Below are positions 55,185-64,000 of a DNA stretch of 64,000 nucleotides, piece after piece. Source of the stretch: a virus. Position 1 is the stretch's first letter; the number at the start of each line of letters is the position of its first letter. The position numbers and the translations under genes were made by a program. The notes under the pieces were generated by a model. The model was not told the origin of the DNA, ran no database searches, and saw only the letters and a program-made list of their open reading frames with translations. Where the stretch lies: positions 1 to 64,000 of IMG/VR virus record IMGVR_UViG_3300050343_000122. One strand, 5' to 3'.

Positions 55185-56750
55185 TTAGAACTGTGGAATT
55201 TCTTCAATAAGTACAGTTCTTGATAAATCCTCGATAAATACATCGCATCTATCTTTCATCCAGATTTCGTATCCTGGGAATTTATTAGCAGACTGCATTC
55301 CTTGAGACTTAGCAAAGCCTAGGTGGGAACGAGTTCCGTCAATATAACCCCAAGTCATAGAAGGAGCACCCTTCATACGAACTTCTCGGATGTTGTTTAC
55401 CATTGCACCATCAGATAGTGGAGAAACATCAAACACCATAAATACTGGAGTAGATTTCATGTTTTGTCCAAACTCTAAATTAGTTTGTGGTAAATCAAGT
55501 TCTTTCAAGTGAATTAATTCAACTCGACCTGTCTCTCTTGTAACCATTGCATCGAATGCAAAGTTATAAGTGATATTTTGTCCTTCTCCTTGCATGTATC
55601 TGTTTCCAGAATCTGCAACGAAAGTAAGACCTGAATTAAGTGCATCGTCTTTAAGAGCTTGTTGGAATACATCGAATCCAGCCTCATTAGTATACATCTT
55701 AACTCGTCTATCTTTAACATCCACTCGTCTATAGAACAAGTCTCCAAATACTGAACGAATCAGGTTTGCAGAGAACTCACCTCTATTGTATTGTACTAAG
55801 TTTCCGTTATTTCTCATTCTGTGGTATACACCAGCAGAAGTTCTTTTTAAGTTTTGTTGTGAACCATTAGTTTTAACAGTACCTGGAGAAGCCCAGATCA
55901 TTCTTTTAACTTTTAGTTCTAGCATAGACTTACGCATCCAGAACTCAATAAATGGCTCCCACTTAACATCTTCTCTTCTTAAAGGAAGTTGATTACGTCT
56001 TTGTGGAGCATATACTAAGATATCCAGTGGCTTACCAGCAGAATCACGCAACATTTTGTCATCAGCCCATTCTGTAATTTTGTGCTCATATCCATATGCA
56101 GAACCTAGTGATTCAAACATAGTGATTTCTTCACCTAATTTAGGAAGGCCTAATAGATCTTGATCAAATTCACCGATAGCAGCATCTACTAATTCTAATT
56201 CAACACCTTGTGTTAAGAATGTAGGATTAACAAAGTCTACAATTGGATTATCACTTACTAGTGTGAATTTGTAAATCCATCCCATGTTCCATGGTTGTGG
56301 ATCTTTAATTACGTAGAAACGTGGTCCATATTGACGTGTTCCTACAGAGATGATAGCATTCTTGGAGAATTCGTTAGAACTTAAGATAAGCTCAAACTCT
56401 TGTCCATCAACACCAACTTTACCTCCAGCATCAATCACATCTTGTGTAGATTTTGGAATGTCAATAATTTTAGGGAATTTGTAAGGAACTGCGATATTCC
56501 ATTTCCATGCATCGCTGTTATTATCAATAAAGTAAGGTGTACTCTTATTGATCATGTCTAGAAAATCATTGCTATACAATGAAGATTGAGTATACAGACT
56601 GATAATCTTTTTATCATAGTCTGCAGGCTCAGTAGAGTGAAAAGACTCTAGGTGGTTTGCATCTGTAAGTTTACCTACAGCACGTGCGTCCATAGACGCT
56701 ACACGAGCATAAGTAAAACCAGTTAAACCTGGGATTGTTTGAATTGCCAT
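55185..56750 (-). CDS. Probable major capsid protein (521 residues)
   Basis: Identification rests mainly on place and size: order terminase, portal, acidic scaffold-like protein, then this 521-residue protein, as for the HK97-fold capsid gene in crAss-like phages. Sequence is typical of a soluble beta-rich structural protein with many Phe, Tyr and Trp (FTYARVASMDARAVGKL, QYGPRFYVIKDPQPWNMGWI, GEFSANLIRSVFGDLFYRRV). There is no signal or catalytic motif. The leader before its ATG is A-rich (AACAAATAAAAATG) with no Shine-Dalgarno, and a structured RNA region follows its stop. High expression is expected. Confidence 0.75.
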   Translation of the reverse strand: MAIQTIPGLTGFTYARVASMDARAVGKLTDANHLESFHSTEPADYDKKIISLYTQSSLYSNDFLDMINKSTPYFIDNNSDAWKWNIAVPYKFPKIIDIPKSTQDVIDAGGKVGVDGQEFELILSSNEFSKNAIISVGTRQYGPRFYVIKDPQPWNMGWIYKFTLVSDNPIVDFVNPTFLTQGVELELVDAAIGEFDQDLLGLPKLGEEITMFESLGSAYGYEHKITEWADDKMLRDSAGKPLDILVYAPQRRNQLPLRREDVKWEPFIEFWMRKSMLELKVKRMIWASPGTVKTNGSQQNLKRTSAGVYHRMRNNGNLVQYNRGEFSANLIRSVFGDLFYRRVDVKDRRVKMYTNEAGFDVFQQALKDDALNSGLTFVADSGNRYMQGEGQNITYNFAFDAMVTRETGRVELIHLKELDLPQTNLEFGQNMKSTPVFMVFDVSPLSDGAMVNNIREVRMKGAPSMTWGYIDGTRSHLGFAKSQGMQSANKFPGYEIWMKDRCDVFIEDLSRTVLIEEIPQF

Positions 56751-56780
56751 TTTTATTTGTTTTTTATTATTAATTAAAAT

Positions 56781-58064
56781 TTACAAGAACCATGAATTAG
56801 GTTTCTTATTGTTACTACTTTGTTTTTTAGAAGCAACAGTTTTAGCTTTCGTAACTTGTCTTGCAACTTCTCCAAATAACTGGTTAGACTTTTTAGTCAC
56901 ACCTGCTCTTTGTATCGTAGATAACGTTGGATCTTTTTCTAACACCTTTAGTAGTAATCCCACTTTTACTTTTAATTCATGATTCTCTGGTCTTTTCAAA
57001 TCTAAGATAGAACGATCAAAATCTGTTAGGGTATCTCCACTTGGTGTTTTCCATTTATCCACTAGTAAGAAGTCTTGTAGTTCGTTTGCTAAATTAGAGT
57101 TGATAGGTATACCATCGAACTCTTTTTCTTTTACTTTATCTGAAAGTATAGTCTGAACATTAGTAACATACTCTTGCTTAATAGCATTTTTTGTTTGTAA
57201 CTCTTGTTGAGACTGTGCCTCTAGTTGTTGAAGCTTTTTAGCTTCCTTTTTTACTAGCACCTTATGGTGTCTAGTTGATACGGATTCTAGATCACCGTAA
57301 TTTTGTAATCTTTCAATTTCTTTATCTATGTCTTCTGTTTCGAACCCTTGATCAGAAAGTGCTTGTTTCATCACTTGTTTTTGATTGTTTTCTTTGCTCA
57401 AGTCCATTTCAGAAAAGTTAACAATATTATTGTAAGTTCCGAAATATTCTTTTGGGTTTACACCTTTTACAAAGATTGATTCAAACGCTTGTTGATAATC
57501 TTCACCAAATTGACCTATGAATTGTTGAACTAAATCTTGTGCTCCCTTTTTCTTTTCAGATTCAAAACGAGCTAAGAAGTCTTCTGGTGATTCTATGTTT
57601 ACCTCTTCATCTTCTTCCTTGTTAAATACTCCTAGTTCAAATAGGTCATTTGCTAAAGCTTCAAAATTAGGGGCAGTTGCATCAGATTCCTCATCTTCCA
57701 CCTTATCTAGAACATCAGGTTCTGGTTCTGGTTCAACCACTGGAGTTTCCTCTGTAGTTATTTCTTCCTCTTCTGTATCCGGACTATCACTTAAGAAGTC
57801 AGCAATTAGAGATTCTCCAGTTTGCTTTTCTTCTTCAGTCTTTCCGTCTACACTTTTAGGAGGAACAATATCTTTACCTTTGGGAGCTGTCTTTTCAGGG
57901 ACAGTATCTTCTACCTCTTTGACTATTGGCTCTACTGCTTCTGGATCTGCTTGAGCAGTCTCAGGAGCTAATAAATCGTTTAGTAACTGGGTATCACCAG
58001 CTCCACCAACAGACATGGTATCTTGTATGCCAAAGTTACCTTGTGCTTGCATATTATCAGACAT
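56781..58064 (-). CDS. Acidic scaffold-like / capsid assembly protein (427 residues)
   Basis: Residues about 30-135 are strongly acidic and low in complexity (TEEEEITTEETPVVEPEPEP). Residues about 165-320 are helical with coiled-coil character (KEAKKLQQLEAQSQQELQTK), and the end is basic (ASKKQSSNNKKPNSWFL). A basic C-terminal tail after a coiled coil, encoded directly before the capsid gene, is the usual layout of phage scaffolding proteins. I propose that role by analogy only. The gene is preceded by a 155-base gap after the portal (58065-58219), AT-rich and without a clear promoter, terminator or ORF. Confidence 0.55.
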   Translation of the reverse strand: MSDNMQAQGNFGIQDTMSVGGAGDTQLLNDLLAPETAQADPEAVEPIVKEVEDTVPEKTAPKGKDIVPPKSVDGKTEEEKQTGESLIADFLSDSPDTEEEEITTEETPVVEPEPEPDVLDKVEDEESDATAPNFEALANDLFELGVFNKEEDEEVNIESPEDFLARFESEKKKGAQDLVQQFIGQFGEDYQQAFESIFVKGVNPKEYFGTYNNIVNFSEMDLSKENNQKQVMKQALSDQGFETEDIDKEIERLQNYGDLESVSTRHHKVLVKKEAKKLQQLEAQSQQELQTKNAIKQEYVTNVQTILSDKVKEKEFDGIPINSNLANELQDFLLVDKWKTPSGDTLTDFDRSILDLKRPENHELKVKVGLLLKVLEKDPTLSTIQRAGVTKKSNQLFGEVARQVTKAKTVASKKQSSNNKKPNSWFL

Positions 58065-58219
58065 ATGTAGTTATTTTTATTATAAATTGGTTTTACTTCC
58101 GTATTTTACTGTAAATTTAATTCAGTCAGTTCGAATTACAAAACTTTATTTATCTATTTTTGTAAATTCTTGAAATAATATAGCATTAATATTTTCTCTT
58201 CTATAATGAAGATAATTAT

Positions 58220-60802
58220 TTAGCTTTTCTTTCTTCCTTTTGCGTTCTCTTTTGCTACAGCTAGATCATTTGCTTGATTGTCACGAGCTAGTTTTATTTT
58301 GTCTCGTTCAAGTTGTAGTTTCTGCTGTGATAAAGAGTTTCTATTGTTGATCTCTGCCATCTTTCCTTCAAACTCTTTATTTGCTTTGTTTGTTTCTGCT
58401 GACAGTTTAGATAGTTCTATTATATCAGGAGCACCTGAGTTATCAATGTCAGCCCCTACACCTTGTGGATCTTTAGCCATAGCATTAATAAGAGCTATCT
58501 CTTTTTTATTAACTCTATCAAGTTCATTTTGTCTATCTGCATTAGCTTGATCTTGCAACTTCATTTGGGCAGCTTGTTGTAATGCAGCCTGGGCTTGTTG
58601 TTGTTGAGCCTCTTGCTGTTGTTGCTGCATTTGAAGTTGTTGTTGTTGTTGAGCATCCATCTTATCTCTGAGATCCTTAAATGTTTTCTTCATCTCTCTC
58701 ATTGATTTGGTGCTGTATAATTCTATTACATCATAAAGCGTACCACCGTTTTGAATAACTGCTTGTGATAATTGTCTAAGCTCATTAAACATTTGAGTGT
58801 CTTCAGGTCTATTAGTTAAGAATACTTGAAGATCACGTAATGATAGGTCTGTACCGTTAACTTGCACAAATGCAGACTCACCTTCATTAGTTATATATGA
58901 TAATGTAGATTGTGGTTTCTGACTTTCTATATATAGAGCTGAATCTACAATTGCTTGATATAATTGTCCTGTTACATACTCATGAGCAACGAATAGAGGC
59001 TCTGTCTGAGAGTAACTCTGTTGCATTGCTGTGTTTGTAGCTGTGGCTGTTTCTGATGCAGCTATAGATCCCATACGTTGTTTCGACATACCAATGAGCT
59101 CCCAACATTCTACTTTCATTTGTTGTGCTAGGGTATATCTTGATTGTATTTCCTGTGTACGTGTAAGATCTAGTGATGTGAACTGGTTAAATGAACTTGG
59201 AGCTTTTAAGTTCTCTGGACTATCATCTACAAATACTACACCCCTATTTCTTGCTTCCATTTCCCACATCTCTAATGCATCTTGTGAGTCTCCATCTTTA
59301 GGAATAGGAATGTGGCGTAAAGACATAAGCTGAACTTTACCCATCTCCTTCTCTAGTAACTTATATAATTGATTCATGCAAACATTATAGATAACCTGAA
59401 AAGGTTTCATTAAGTCTACTAAAGATTTAGCTTCTGTATTCTTCTGCTCATAAACTGTACCTATAATAGGACAGTAGTCTAGTAGTTTATAAGGTTTAAC
59501 ATGATAGATGTCTGCACCTATTTTAATTCCTTGATACCATTGATTTACCCATCCCCACTCTAGTGAGATTTGTGTAGGCATCATACCATTCTTGTAATTT
59601 TCATCTACAAGTGTAGATTGTTCATTACCTAGTTCGTCTAAATATATAAGTCTACCAATTTTCTTTTTAGAAACCCAATAGCTTCTGAGAACTACATACT
59701 TGTATCCAAACGCTGACACATTATTAGTTAGACCTAAAAAGTCTCTCAACCCATCATCGTTCTCCTTCATTTCAGACTCTATAATCATACGTGTCTGTAA
59801 TACTAAAGGATCATAAGTATCGTAAGTAATAGAATCAGCACCTGGTGTAACATCTGGATTAGTAAGGTTAGATTCTGAAACATTTAACAGTCCATAGTTT
59901 TCAAGAGATGATCTTAAGTGATCAATCTCTTCTTTAGTTAGTTCTGGAACTGCTTCAATTATTTCTGATAGCTCCATTACTTCTACTGTACCTGCAGCAT
60001 ATGCTCCTTGTTTTCTACCTGTAGGATCAGATATATACTTCTTATTAGGTGTAGTTAAATACCAAGTATTTCTAGGATTACATACTTCTATGTTATATCC
60101 TGCCTTAGAGTTATCTTCATAAATGTGATAGAATTGACGTGCAGATATTAGAAGGTCTCTAAATGCTTCCTCTGACTTTTCTTTCATATTAAAGTCTGCT
60201 TTCTGTGCAGTAAGGACATGGTTGGCCCACTTTTCTGCTACAGAGGTGTAACTATCAAGTTGATCTTTTACTTGATCAAATGTAAGTTTCTCTAAATCTT
60301 CTTGACTTATTTCTTCTCCAGCAATGGATGCTTTTTGAACAACTTGTTCTTTTACTTTTCCTACAACGTACGCTTTTAATGTGTCTGTTTTAAATTGTAG
60401 CTCCTGAGCTTGACTGTCATCATCAAATGCCTTCACTCTAAATGAATCAGGACGTTTTGATATCTCACCTACAAGTTCGTTTACTGGAGTAGTTACAATA
60501 GAATACATCTTTACATAAGCAGGTAAGTCTGCATCTGAAACTAATTGATCTGTAAAGCTTCTTACTTCTGGCTCCTGATAAAAATCTTCTCTACGAAGAA
60601 TTCCTTTCATTAGATCATAGTTCTTTACAAACGTATCCCTATTTCTTATATACATTGCATATGCTTGATTTGCAAAGTAGTCCATTGTGTTCTTAACCCA
60701 ACTGTCATCTTGTTTCTGCTTCTCAGTTTTAAACTGATCAGGAAATATATTTAAGTACGCATACTTAACTGTTGAATCGTTTGAATATCTTATAATTGCC
60801 AT
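58220..60802 (-). CDS. Portal protein (860 residues)
   Basis: The protein follows the large terminase with a TAATG overlap and has the length of crAss-like portals. N-terminal helical sequence (WVKNTMDYFANQAYAMYIRN, FVKNYDLMKGILRREDFYQE) leads to a region with TPVNELVGEISKRPDSFRVK, as in many portal families. Later blocks (YNVCMNQLYKLLEKEMGKVQ) fit the clip/stem region. The C-terminal 190 residues are a long helical tail with poly-Gln runs (58590-58660), corresponding to the barrel or a disordered internal extension. The portal forms the dodecameric DNA channel at one capsid vertex and docks the terminase and neck ring. Confidence 0.8.
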   Translation of the reverse strand: MAIIRYSNDSTVKYAYLNIFPDQFKTEKQKQDDSWVKNTMDYFANQAYAMYIRNRDTFVKNYDLMKGILRREDFYQEPEVRSFTDQLVSDADLPAYVKMYSIVTTPVNELVGEISKRPDSFRVKAFDDDSQAQELQFKTDTLKAYVVGKVKEQVVQKASIAGEEISQEDLEKLTFDQVKDQLDSYTSVAEKWANHVLTAQKADFNMKEKSEEAFRDLLISARQFYHIYEDNSKAGYNIEVCNPRNTWYLTTPNKKYISDPTGRKQGAYAAGTVEVMELSEIIEAVPELTKEEIDHLRSSLENYGLLNVSESNLTNPDVTPGADSITYDTYDPLVLQTRMIIESEMKENDDGLRDFLGLTNNVSAFGYKYVVLRSYWVSKKKIGRLIYLDELGNEQSTLVDENYKNGMMPTQISLEWGWVNQWYQGIKIGADIYHVKPYKLLDYCPIIGTVYEQKNTEAKSLVDLMKPFQVIYNVCMNQLYKLLEKEMGKVQLMSLRHIPIPKDGDSQDALEMWEMEARNRGVVFVDDSPENLKAPSSFNQFTSLDLTRTQEIQSRYTLAQQMKVECWELIGMSKQRMGSIAASETATATNTAMQQSYSQTEPLFVAHEYVTGQLYQAIVDSALYIESQKPQSTLSYITNEGESAFVQVNGTDLSLRDLQVFLTNRPEDTQMFNELRQLSQAVIQNGGTLYDVIELYSTKSMREMKKTFKDLRDKMDAQQQQQLQMQQQQQEAQQQQAQAALQQAAQMKLQDQANADRQNELDRVNKKEIALINAMAKDPQGVGADIDNSGAPDIIELSKLSAETNKANKEFEGKMAEINNRNSLSQQKLQLERDKIKLARDNQANDLAVAKENAKGRKKS

Positions 60803-62823
60803 TATGAAAAAAGTTTATTTCTTTTTCTACCAAAGAGTCCCCTTGACTCTGTAAATAGAATATTTTTCTTATTTTGTTTACGGAATGATGAAAATCTTTC
60901 ATCTTCTTTTGCACCCACTTTACCTATCATTGGATCTAGTTTCATTGCTAGTCCTACGGCTAATTCAGCTGCAATAATTCGGTCAAAGTTACCTGACTCG
61001 TTATATTGTATCATTTCTTCAAGCAGTACAGGGTCTAATATTTTAGACATACCTTTTACCTCTGATACTGTTTCTCCTTCTTCATTGGTTTCTGTGTGTA
61101 CCACTTCTTCAGTGTATTTCTTCAAACAACTATGTAAGAAGTCTCGTATCTTTTCTGAAGATCTATGTATACCGTAGTCACGTCTCACGGTAGTATTTGG
61201 TACTATTTCTTTTAACCACTGTGGTTGTTTTTCTAAATAATGAGCATCTCCTTTGTTAATCATGTAGTCAATAAAGGATATCTCATCATTTTCACACAAT
61301 GCTCTTGCATTGTAGTACTTTATTAGGTATCTAGCTTGTTCTTCCCAGGTTTCTTTCTTGTCTGGACGTGCACAATAGCTTGCAACAAACATATCTTGGT
61401 ACTTTTCTCCAGATATAGCATGCATACGCTTATATATGTATACAGAACCTAATGATGAGCTATATGCTGATTTACCCTGTCTATATGGGTCAATACCTGC
61501 AACATATAAGCCATATGGAGGATTTTCTATAGGAAACTCGTATATAATCACCGGTGCATCCTTCATATCAGTCTGCTTTAGTGGAAAGTTAGTTATAGGA
61601 AGCTTATCTGTAAAATCATGCTTTACTCCTTCTCCATCATCGTATAATATAACAGGTGTACCTGTTTTTTCTTGTTCTGATATTCTGTACTTCTGACGCT
61701 TGGCTGCTTCTATGTCAAATATGTTTGTATCTTCATTCAAGAATATATCATCTACGTCTTGAGGATAATACATCTTTTCTTTTAAGTAAGCAACTCTATC
61801 ACCAGCCTTCTTTAATCTTTCTAGGATATCGTTTGTGATCTCTGTTGCCTTCTCTTCATTTGATACTAGCATAGGGATCTTAGAAAGGGAAGAAGACTTT
61901 TCTTTATTTAAGAAACTACCTAATGTAGATTCTTCTTTTGCCTCCATTCTATATTTATGTGATATGAATAATCCATGGATACGCTTCTCATCTTTTTGGT
62001 TATTGTACGTAAGAAAGTTAAAATTATCTACGTCAAACATTAATGACTTTGCATCCATAAACATTTTCATGTCACCACCTGTACCTGTAAGAATGGGACT
62101 ACATCCCCATCCAAAAGGTGTGGTAAATCCTGGTATTGCAGCTTGTAAGCCACGTAAGAAGTTACCTTTACCTATCTCATCAATAATAAGTCTACGAGGT
62201 TTTGTACCTGCAATAGCTTCTTCATTATTACCTCCATCCAAGTTACGAATAAGGATCTGTGAGAATGGTATTCTTGTACCAGATTTAGTTTTTATACCAA
62301 GTGTTACTTGATTTTTCCAGTTATCTTCTACTCTTTGCCATCTCCATTCTTTTGGTAAAAAGTTTAAACCTTTATCAATCTTATCTGTAATCAACTTTAT
62401 ATCAGGTGCATTCAAACCTGCAATAATGTTTTGAGAGTTTTCATCAAAGGTAGCACCATGACCAATATAACTAGCTTCTATCACTGACTTAGCAAAACGT
62501 CTAATTCCTAATATCACTAGACCTTTCTTTTCTTTGTGAGCTCTATCTATCTCATTAGTTACCAACCACTCATTGTCACGTAATAATGGATTTGAATACT
62601 TTTGATTAATCCTACCGTACTCATCAATTATATCTACCTCTGTGTGCCAGAAGTTTAAGTGCCAATATAAGAATGGATTTATATATGTACCATCTACTGT
62701 ACATCCATTCATACACACCTCCTTATGAAAATCAAAAAATGCTTTATGCTCTTCTGAGTCTGGATCTGGAATTCGTTTCTGATTTATAAACCACTCAGAG
62801 TATTGCAAGTTTTGATAATCCAT
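60802..62823 (-). CDS. terL: Large terminase subunit
   Basis: The ATPase shows a Walker A variant G106-I-R-R-F-A-K112-S113 (no Gly before Lys, as in many phage terminases) and Walker B LIID215-E216. The C-terminal RNase H-like nuclease has candidate metal ligands D445 (VAGIDPYRQ), E511 (LCENDEISF) and D614 (NFDRIIAAE). Length 673 residues is normal for a large terminase. It cuts concatemeric DNA and drives it into the capsid through the portal, whose gene overlaps its stop by one base. The start overlaps the stop of the 109-residue gene by one base. Function is certain from motif order. Confidence 0.92.
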   Translation of the reverse strand: MDYQNLQYSEWFINQKRIPDPDSEEHKAFFDFHKEVCMNGCTVDGTYINPFLYWHLNFWHTEVDIIDEYGRINQKYSNPLLRDNEWLVTNEIDRAHKEKKGLVILGIRRFAKSVIEASYIGHGATFDENSQNIIAGLNAPDIKLITDKIDKGLNFLPKEWRWQRVEDNWKNQVTLGIKTKSGTRIPFSQILIRNLDGGNNEEAIAGTKPRRLIIDEIGKGNFLRGLQAAIPGFTTPFGWGCSPILTGTGGDMKMFMDAKSLMFDVDNFNFLTYNNQKDEKRIHGLFISHKYRMEAKEESTLGSFLNKEKSSSLSKIPMLVSNEEKATEITNDILERLKKAGDRVAYLKEKMYYPQDVDDIFLNEDTNIFDIEAAKRQKYRISEQEKTGTPVILYDDGEGVKHDFTDKLPITNFPLKQTDMKDAPVIIYEFPIENPPYGLYVAGIDPYRQGKSAYSSSLGSVYIYKRMHAISGEKYQDMFVASYCARPDKKETWEEQARYLIKYYNARALCENDEISFIDYMINKGDAHYLEKQPQWLKEIVPNTTVRRDYGIHRSSEKIRDFLHSCLKKYTEEVVHTETNEEGETVSEVKGMSKILDPVLLEEMIQYNESGNFDRIIAAELAVGLAMKLDPMIGKVGAKEDERFSSFRKQNKKNILFTESRGLFGRKRNKLFS

Positions 62824-63152
62824 TAATCTCTAGTTTTTAGAAAATCTTCAGCCATACTACCTAGTGCTGCACCTCCTCTTGTTTCCACTTTTTTAACTTC
62901 CTTCTCACGAAGATTGTCTACCTGACCTAATAAGGCTAAGTAGTTTTTCATGGTATCTTGTATAAATTTACCTTGTGATTCAATAGAAGCTACAACCATA
63001 GGTATAGATCCACCATTTGCAGTTTGCTTATACTCTATCCTGTCTTTTAAAGATGGAAGAGGGTTTGCATCTACATAAGCTTTCCATTGGACCAACTGTT
63101 GTTCAGCCCAATCTAATTCTGCATTTATGTATGTAGTTTTCTTTACTGGCAT
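62823..63152 (-). CDS. Small protein before the terminase (109 residues), possible small terminase subunit
   Basis: The protein has a helical start (YINAELDWAEQQLVQWKAYV), a central block LPSLKDRIEYKQTANGGSIP and a helical, charged C-terminus. A small helical protein encoded directly before the large terminase and overlapping it by one base is where a small terminase subunit would sit. No helix-turn-helix is obvious, so the assignment is only a possibility. It could be an unrelated conserved small protein. Confidence 0.4.
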   Translation of the reverse strand: MPVKKTTYINAELDWAEQQLVQWKAYVDANPLPSLKDRIEYKQTANGGSIPMVVASIESQGKFIQDTMKNYLALLGQVDNLREKEVKKVETRGGAALGSMAEDFLKTRD

Positions 63153-63159
63153 TCATTTT

Positions 63160-63396
63160 TTATTTACCTATTGACATTCCGTCTTCTATAATTTTGTTTA
63201 AATCAAAATTATCATCAAGTAACTCCACTGCATCCAGTTTAGCTTGGTAGTCATTTAGGAGATTATAAAACTTTTTATCTGAGATAGACCATACATCTTC
63301 TCCATCTAATGCTGTGGCAATATGTTTGCCTATGTTCATTTTAGGGTGAGTCTTTTTAAGCAGGTCTATAATATTAATTATCTTTTGTACGTACAT
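63160..63396 (-). CDS. Unknown small protein (78 residues)
   Basis: A helical, acidic protein (MYVQKIINIIDLLKKTHPKM at the start, LDAVELLDDNFDLNKIIEDG near the end) without recognisable motif. I choose the ATG at 63396, 4 bases after the upstream stop. A TTG at 63408 would add four residues inside that gene. It belongs to the tight series of small genes leading to the terminase. Function unknown. Confidence 0.5.
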   Translation of the reverse strand: MYVQKIINIIDLLKKTHPKMNIGKHIATALDGEDVWSISDKKFYNLLNDYQAKLDAVELLDDNFDLNKIIEDGMSIGK

Positions 63397-63400
63397 TGGT

Positions 63401-63691
63401 TTAATCAATTAGGTCATTTATATCTTCGTCTGATATAGGGGGTAAATTTTCTTCGTAATCTTGTTCAGTAACCATATACTCTGGATCAGTGTCATACATT
63501 TTGTTTTCTTCTGTTTCTTGATCGACATAGTACTCAGGTTTAACTGTAATCTTAATCATGTCTTGATCTGAGTCAGTTGGTTCACCTTCTATATCTATAA
63601 AGTCTGCACCATCATCATATATCTTCTTAAGCATATCTATTAATGCCATAATAGACACTTTTCTTAGTTTTGTAAATCTCTTTGCACTCAT
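63401..63691 (-). CDS. Acidic small protein (96 residues)
   Basis: The N-terminus is basic (MSAKRFTKLRKVS), then a helix (MALIDMLKKIYDDGADFIDI) and a strongly acidic C-terminus rich in Asp and Glu (DTDPEYMVTEQDYEENLPPI). The ATG overlaps the upstream TGA (ATGA), implying coupling. No family recognised. The acidic tail could be a DNA mimic or binding partner; that is only a suggestion. Confidence 0.5.
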   Translation of the reverse strand: MSAKRFTKLRKVSIMALIDMLKKIYDDGADFIDIEGEPTDSDQDMIKITVKPEYYVDQETEENKMYDTDPEYMVTEQDYEENLPPISDEDINDLID

Positions 63692-63990
63692 AACTCATAT
63701 TCTTCAATTACATCTTGTTGTTCATCATTTAACACTGCCAACCATTTGTGTATAGGGCATTCGCAAGATAGGCATTTTGTTTTAGCTGACAAAGTACAAC
63801 CGCAACTAACACAATGTGCATCCGGTCTAACCACTTTATGATTCTTTGAATGGTTAGGACAATCTTCACATATGGCCATGCGTTCTGCACTCACCAAGTC
63901 TATCTGCTCCACCATATCGGCATCAGGGAGTAGCTTATTCTTCCATCCTTCGTATATCTGACCTACGTTGATTTTTAGATTTTTATACAT
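63688..63990 (-). CDS. Zinc-ribbon protein upstream of the terminase (100 residues)
   Basis: Eight Cys arranged CEDC, then CVSCGC and CLSCEC with a final His (PIHKWL), form one or two zinc sites. Sequence around them (AERMAICEDCPNHSKNHKVV, RPDAHCVSCGCTLSAKTKCL) is a pattern I recall in small proteins upstream of terminases in Bacteroidota phages. It may bind nucleic acid or protein; the role is not established. Its ATG is at 63990, so its leader and promoter lie at the window edge. Confidence 0.6.
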   Translation of the reverse strand: MYKNLKINVGQIYEGWKNKLLPDADMVEQIDLVSAERMAICEDCPNHSKNHKVVRPDAHCVSCGCTLSAKTKCLSCECPIHKWLAVLNDEQQDVIEEYEL

Positions 63991-64000
63991 TAGTCCTGTA

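Noticed and set aside
58065-58219. Promoter or small gene in the 155-base gap after the portal gene
   Set aside because: No TAnnTTTG box, terminator or convincing reading frame; only AT-rich sequence with a weak AATTC/GAATT repeat.

Overview
The window looks like the late (packaging, capsid, tail, ejected-protein) region of a large tailed phage of the crAss-like type (Crassvirales or a close relative) infecting a member of the Bacteroidota. The strongest evidence is a 4176-residue protein carrying the DFDID catalytic signature of the crAss-like virion RNA polymerase. It sits beside giant cargo-type proteins and a terminase-portal-capsid gene order typical of these phages. DNA is AT-rich. All 35 genes I accept lie on the minus strand, so transcription runs from high to low coordinates. 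Most gene ends are TAA, with TAG at 39074 and TGA at 63688, so I see no sign of stop-codon reassignment. Shine-Dalgarno sequences are essentially absent. Genes start after A-rich leaders or by TAATG/ATGA overlap, and three intergenic sites match the Bacteroidota promoter box TAnnTTTG.

Layout in transcription order. (1) 63990-58220: four small genes (one a zinc ribbon), large terminase and portal. (2) 58064-52095: acidic scaffold-like protein, major capsid protein, two neck/ring-type proteins and a probable abundant structural protein, ended by a strong terminator at 52011-52060. (3) 52000-39074: a fibre region of eleven genes built from shuffled parts. Two families of N-terminal docking domain are joined by long Thr/Ser-rich linkers to different heads: a vWA-like domain (gene broken by two compensating indels), beta-propellers, a trypsin-like protease and a tail-collar domain. 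This block ends at a double hairpin (39000-39067). (4) 38897-27605: calcineurin-like phosphoesterase, a 46-residue gene, three conserved tail proteins and the tail stabilisation protein, apparently split into 2261- and 288-residue genes. (5) 27605-482: five large proteins probably packaged in the virion and ejected: a double-HExxH protein, a peptidoglycan-binding/Gly-zipper protein, a 918-residue protein, the RNA polymerase polyprotein and a PD-(D/E)XK nuclease protein. A small fibre-like gene (403-8) ends the window.

How they work together (inference): terminase and portal fill the capsid with DNA and cargo; the fibre set, tethered on flexible linkers, binds and perhaps proteolyses cell-surface material; the cargo proteins cross the envelope and the co-ejected polymerase starts early transcription. 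There is no gene-free stretch above 300 bases once the interrupted vWA gene is included. I found no tRNA, CRISPR array, insertion sequence, integrase or reverse transcriptase.
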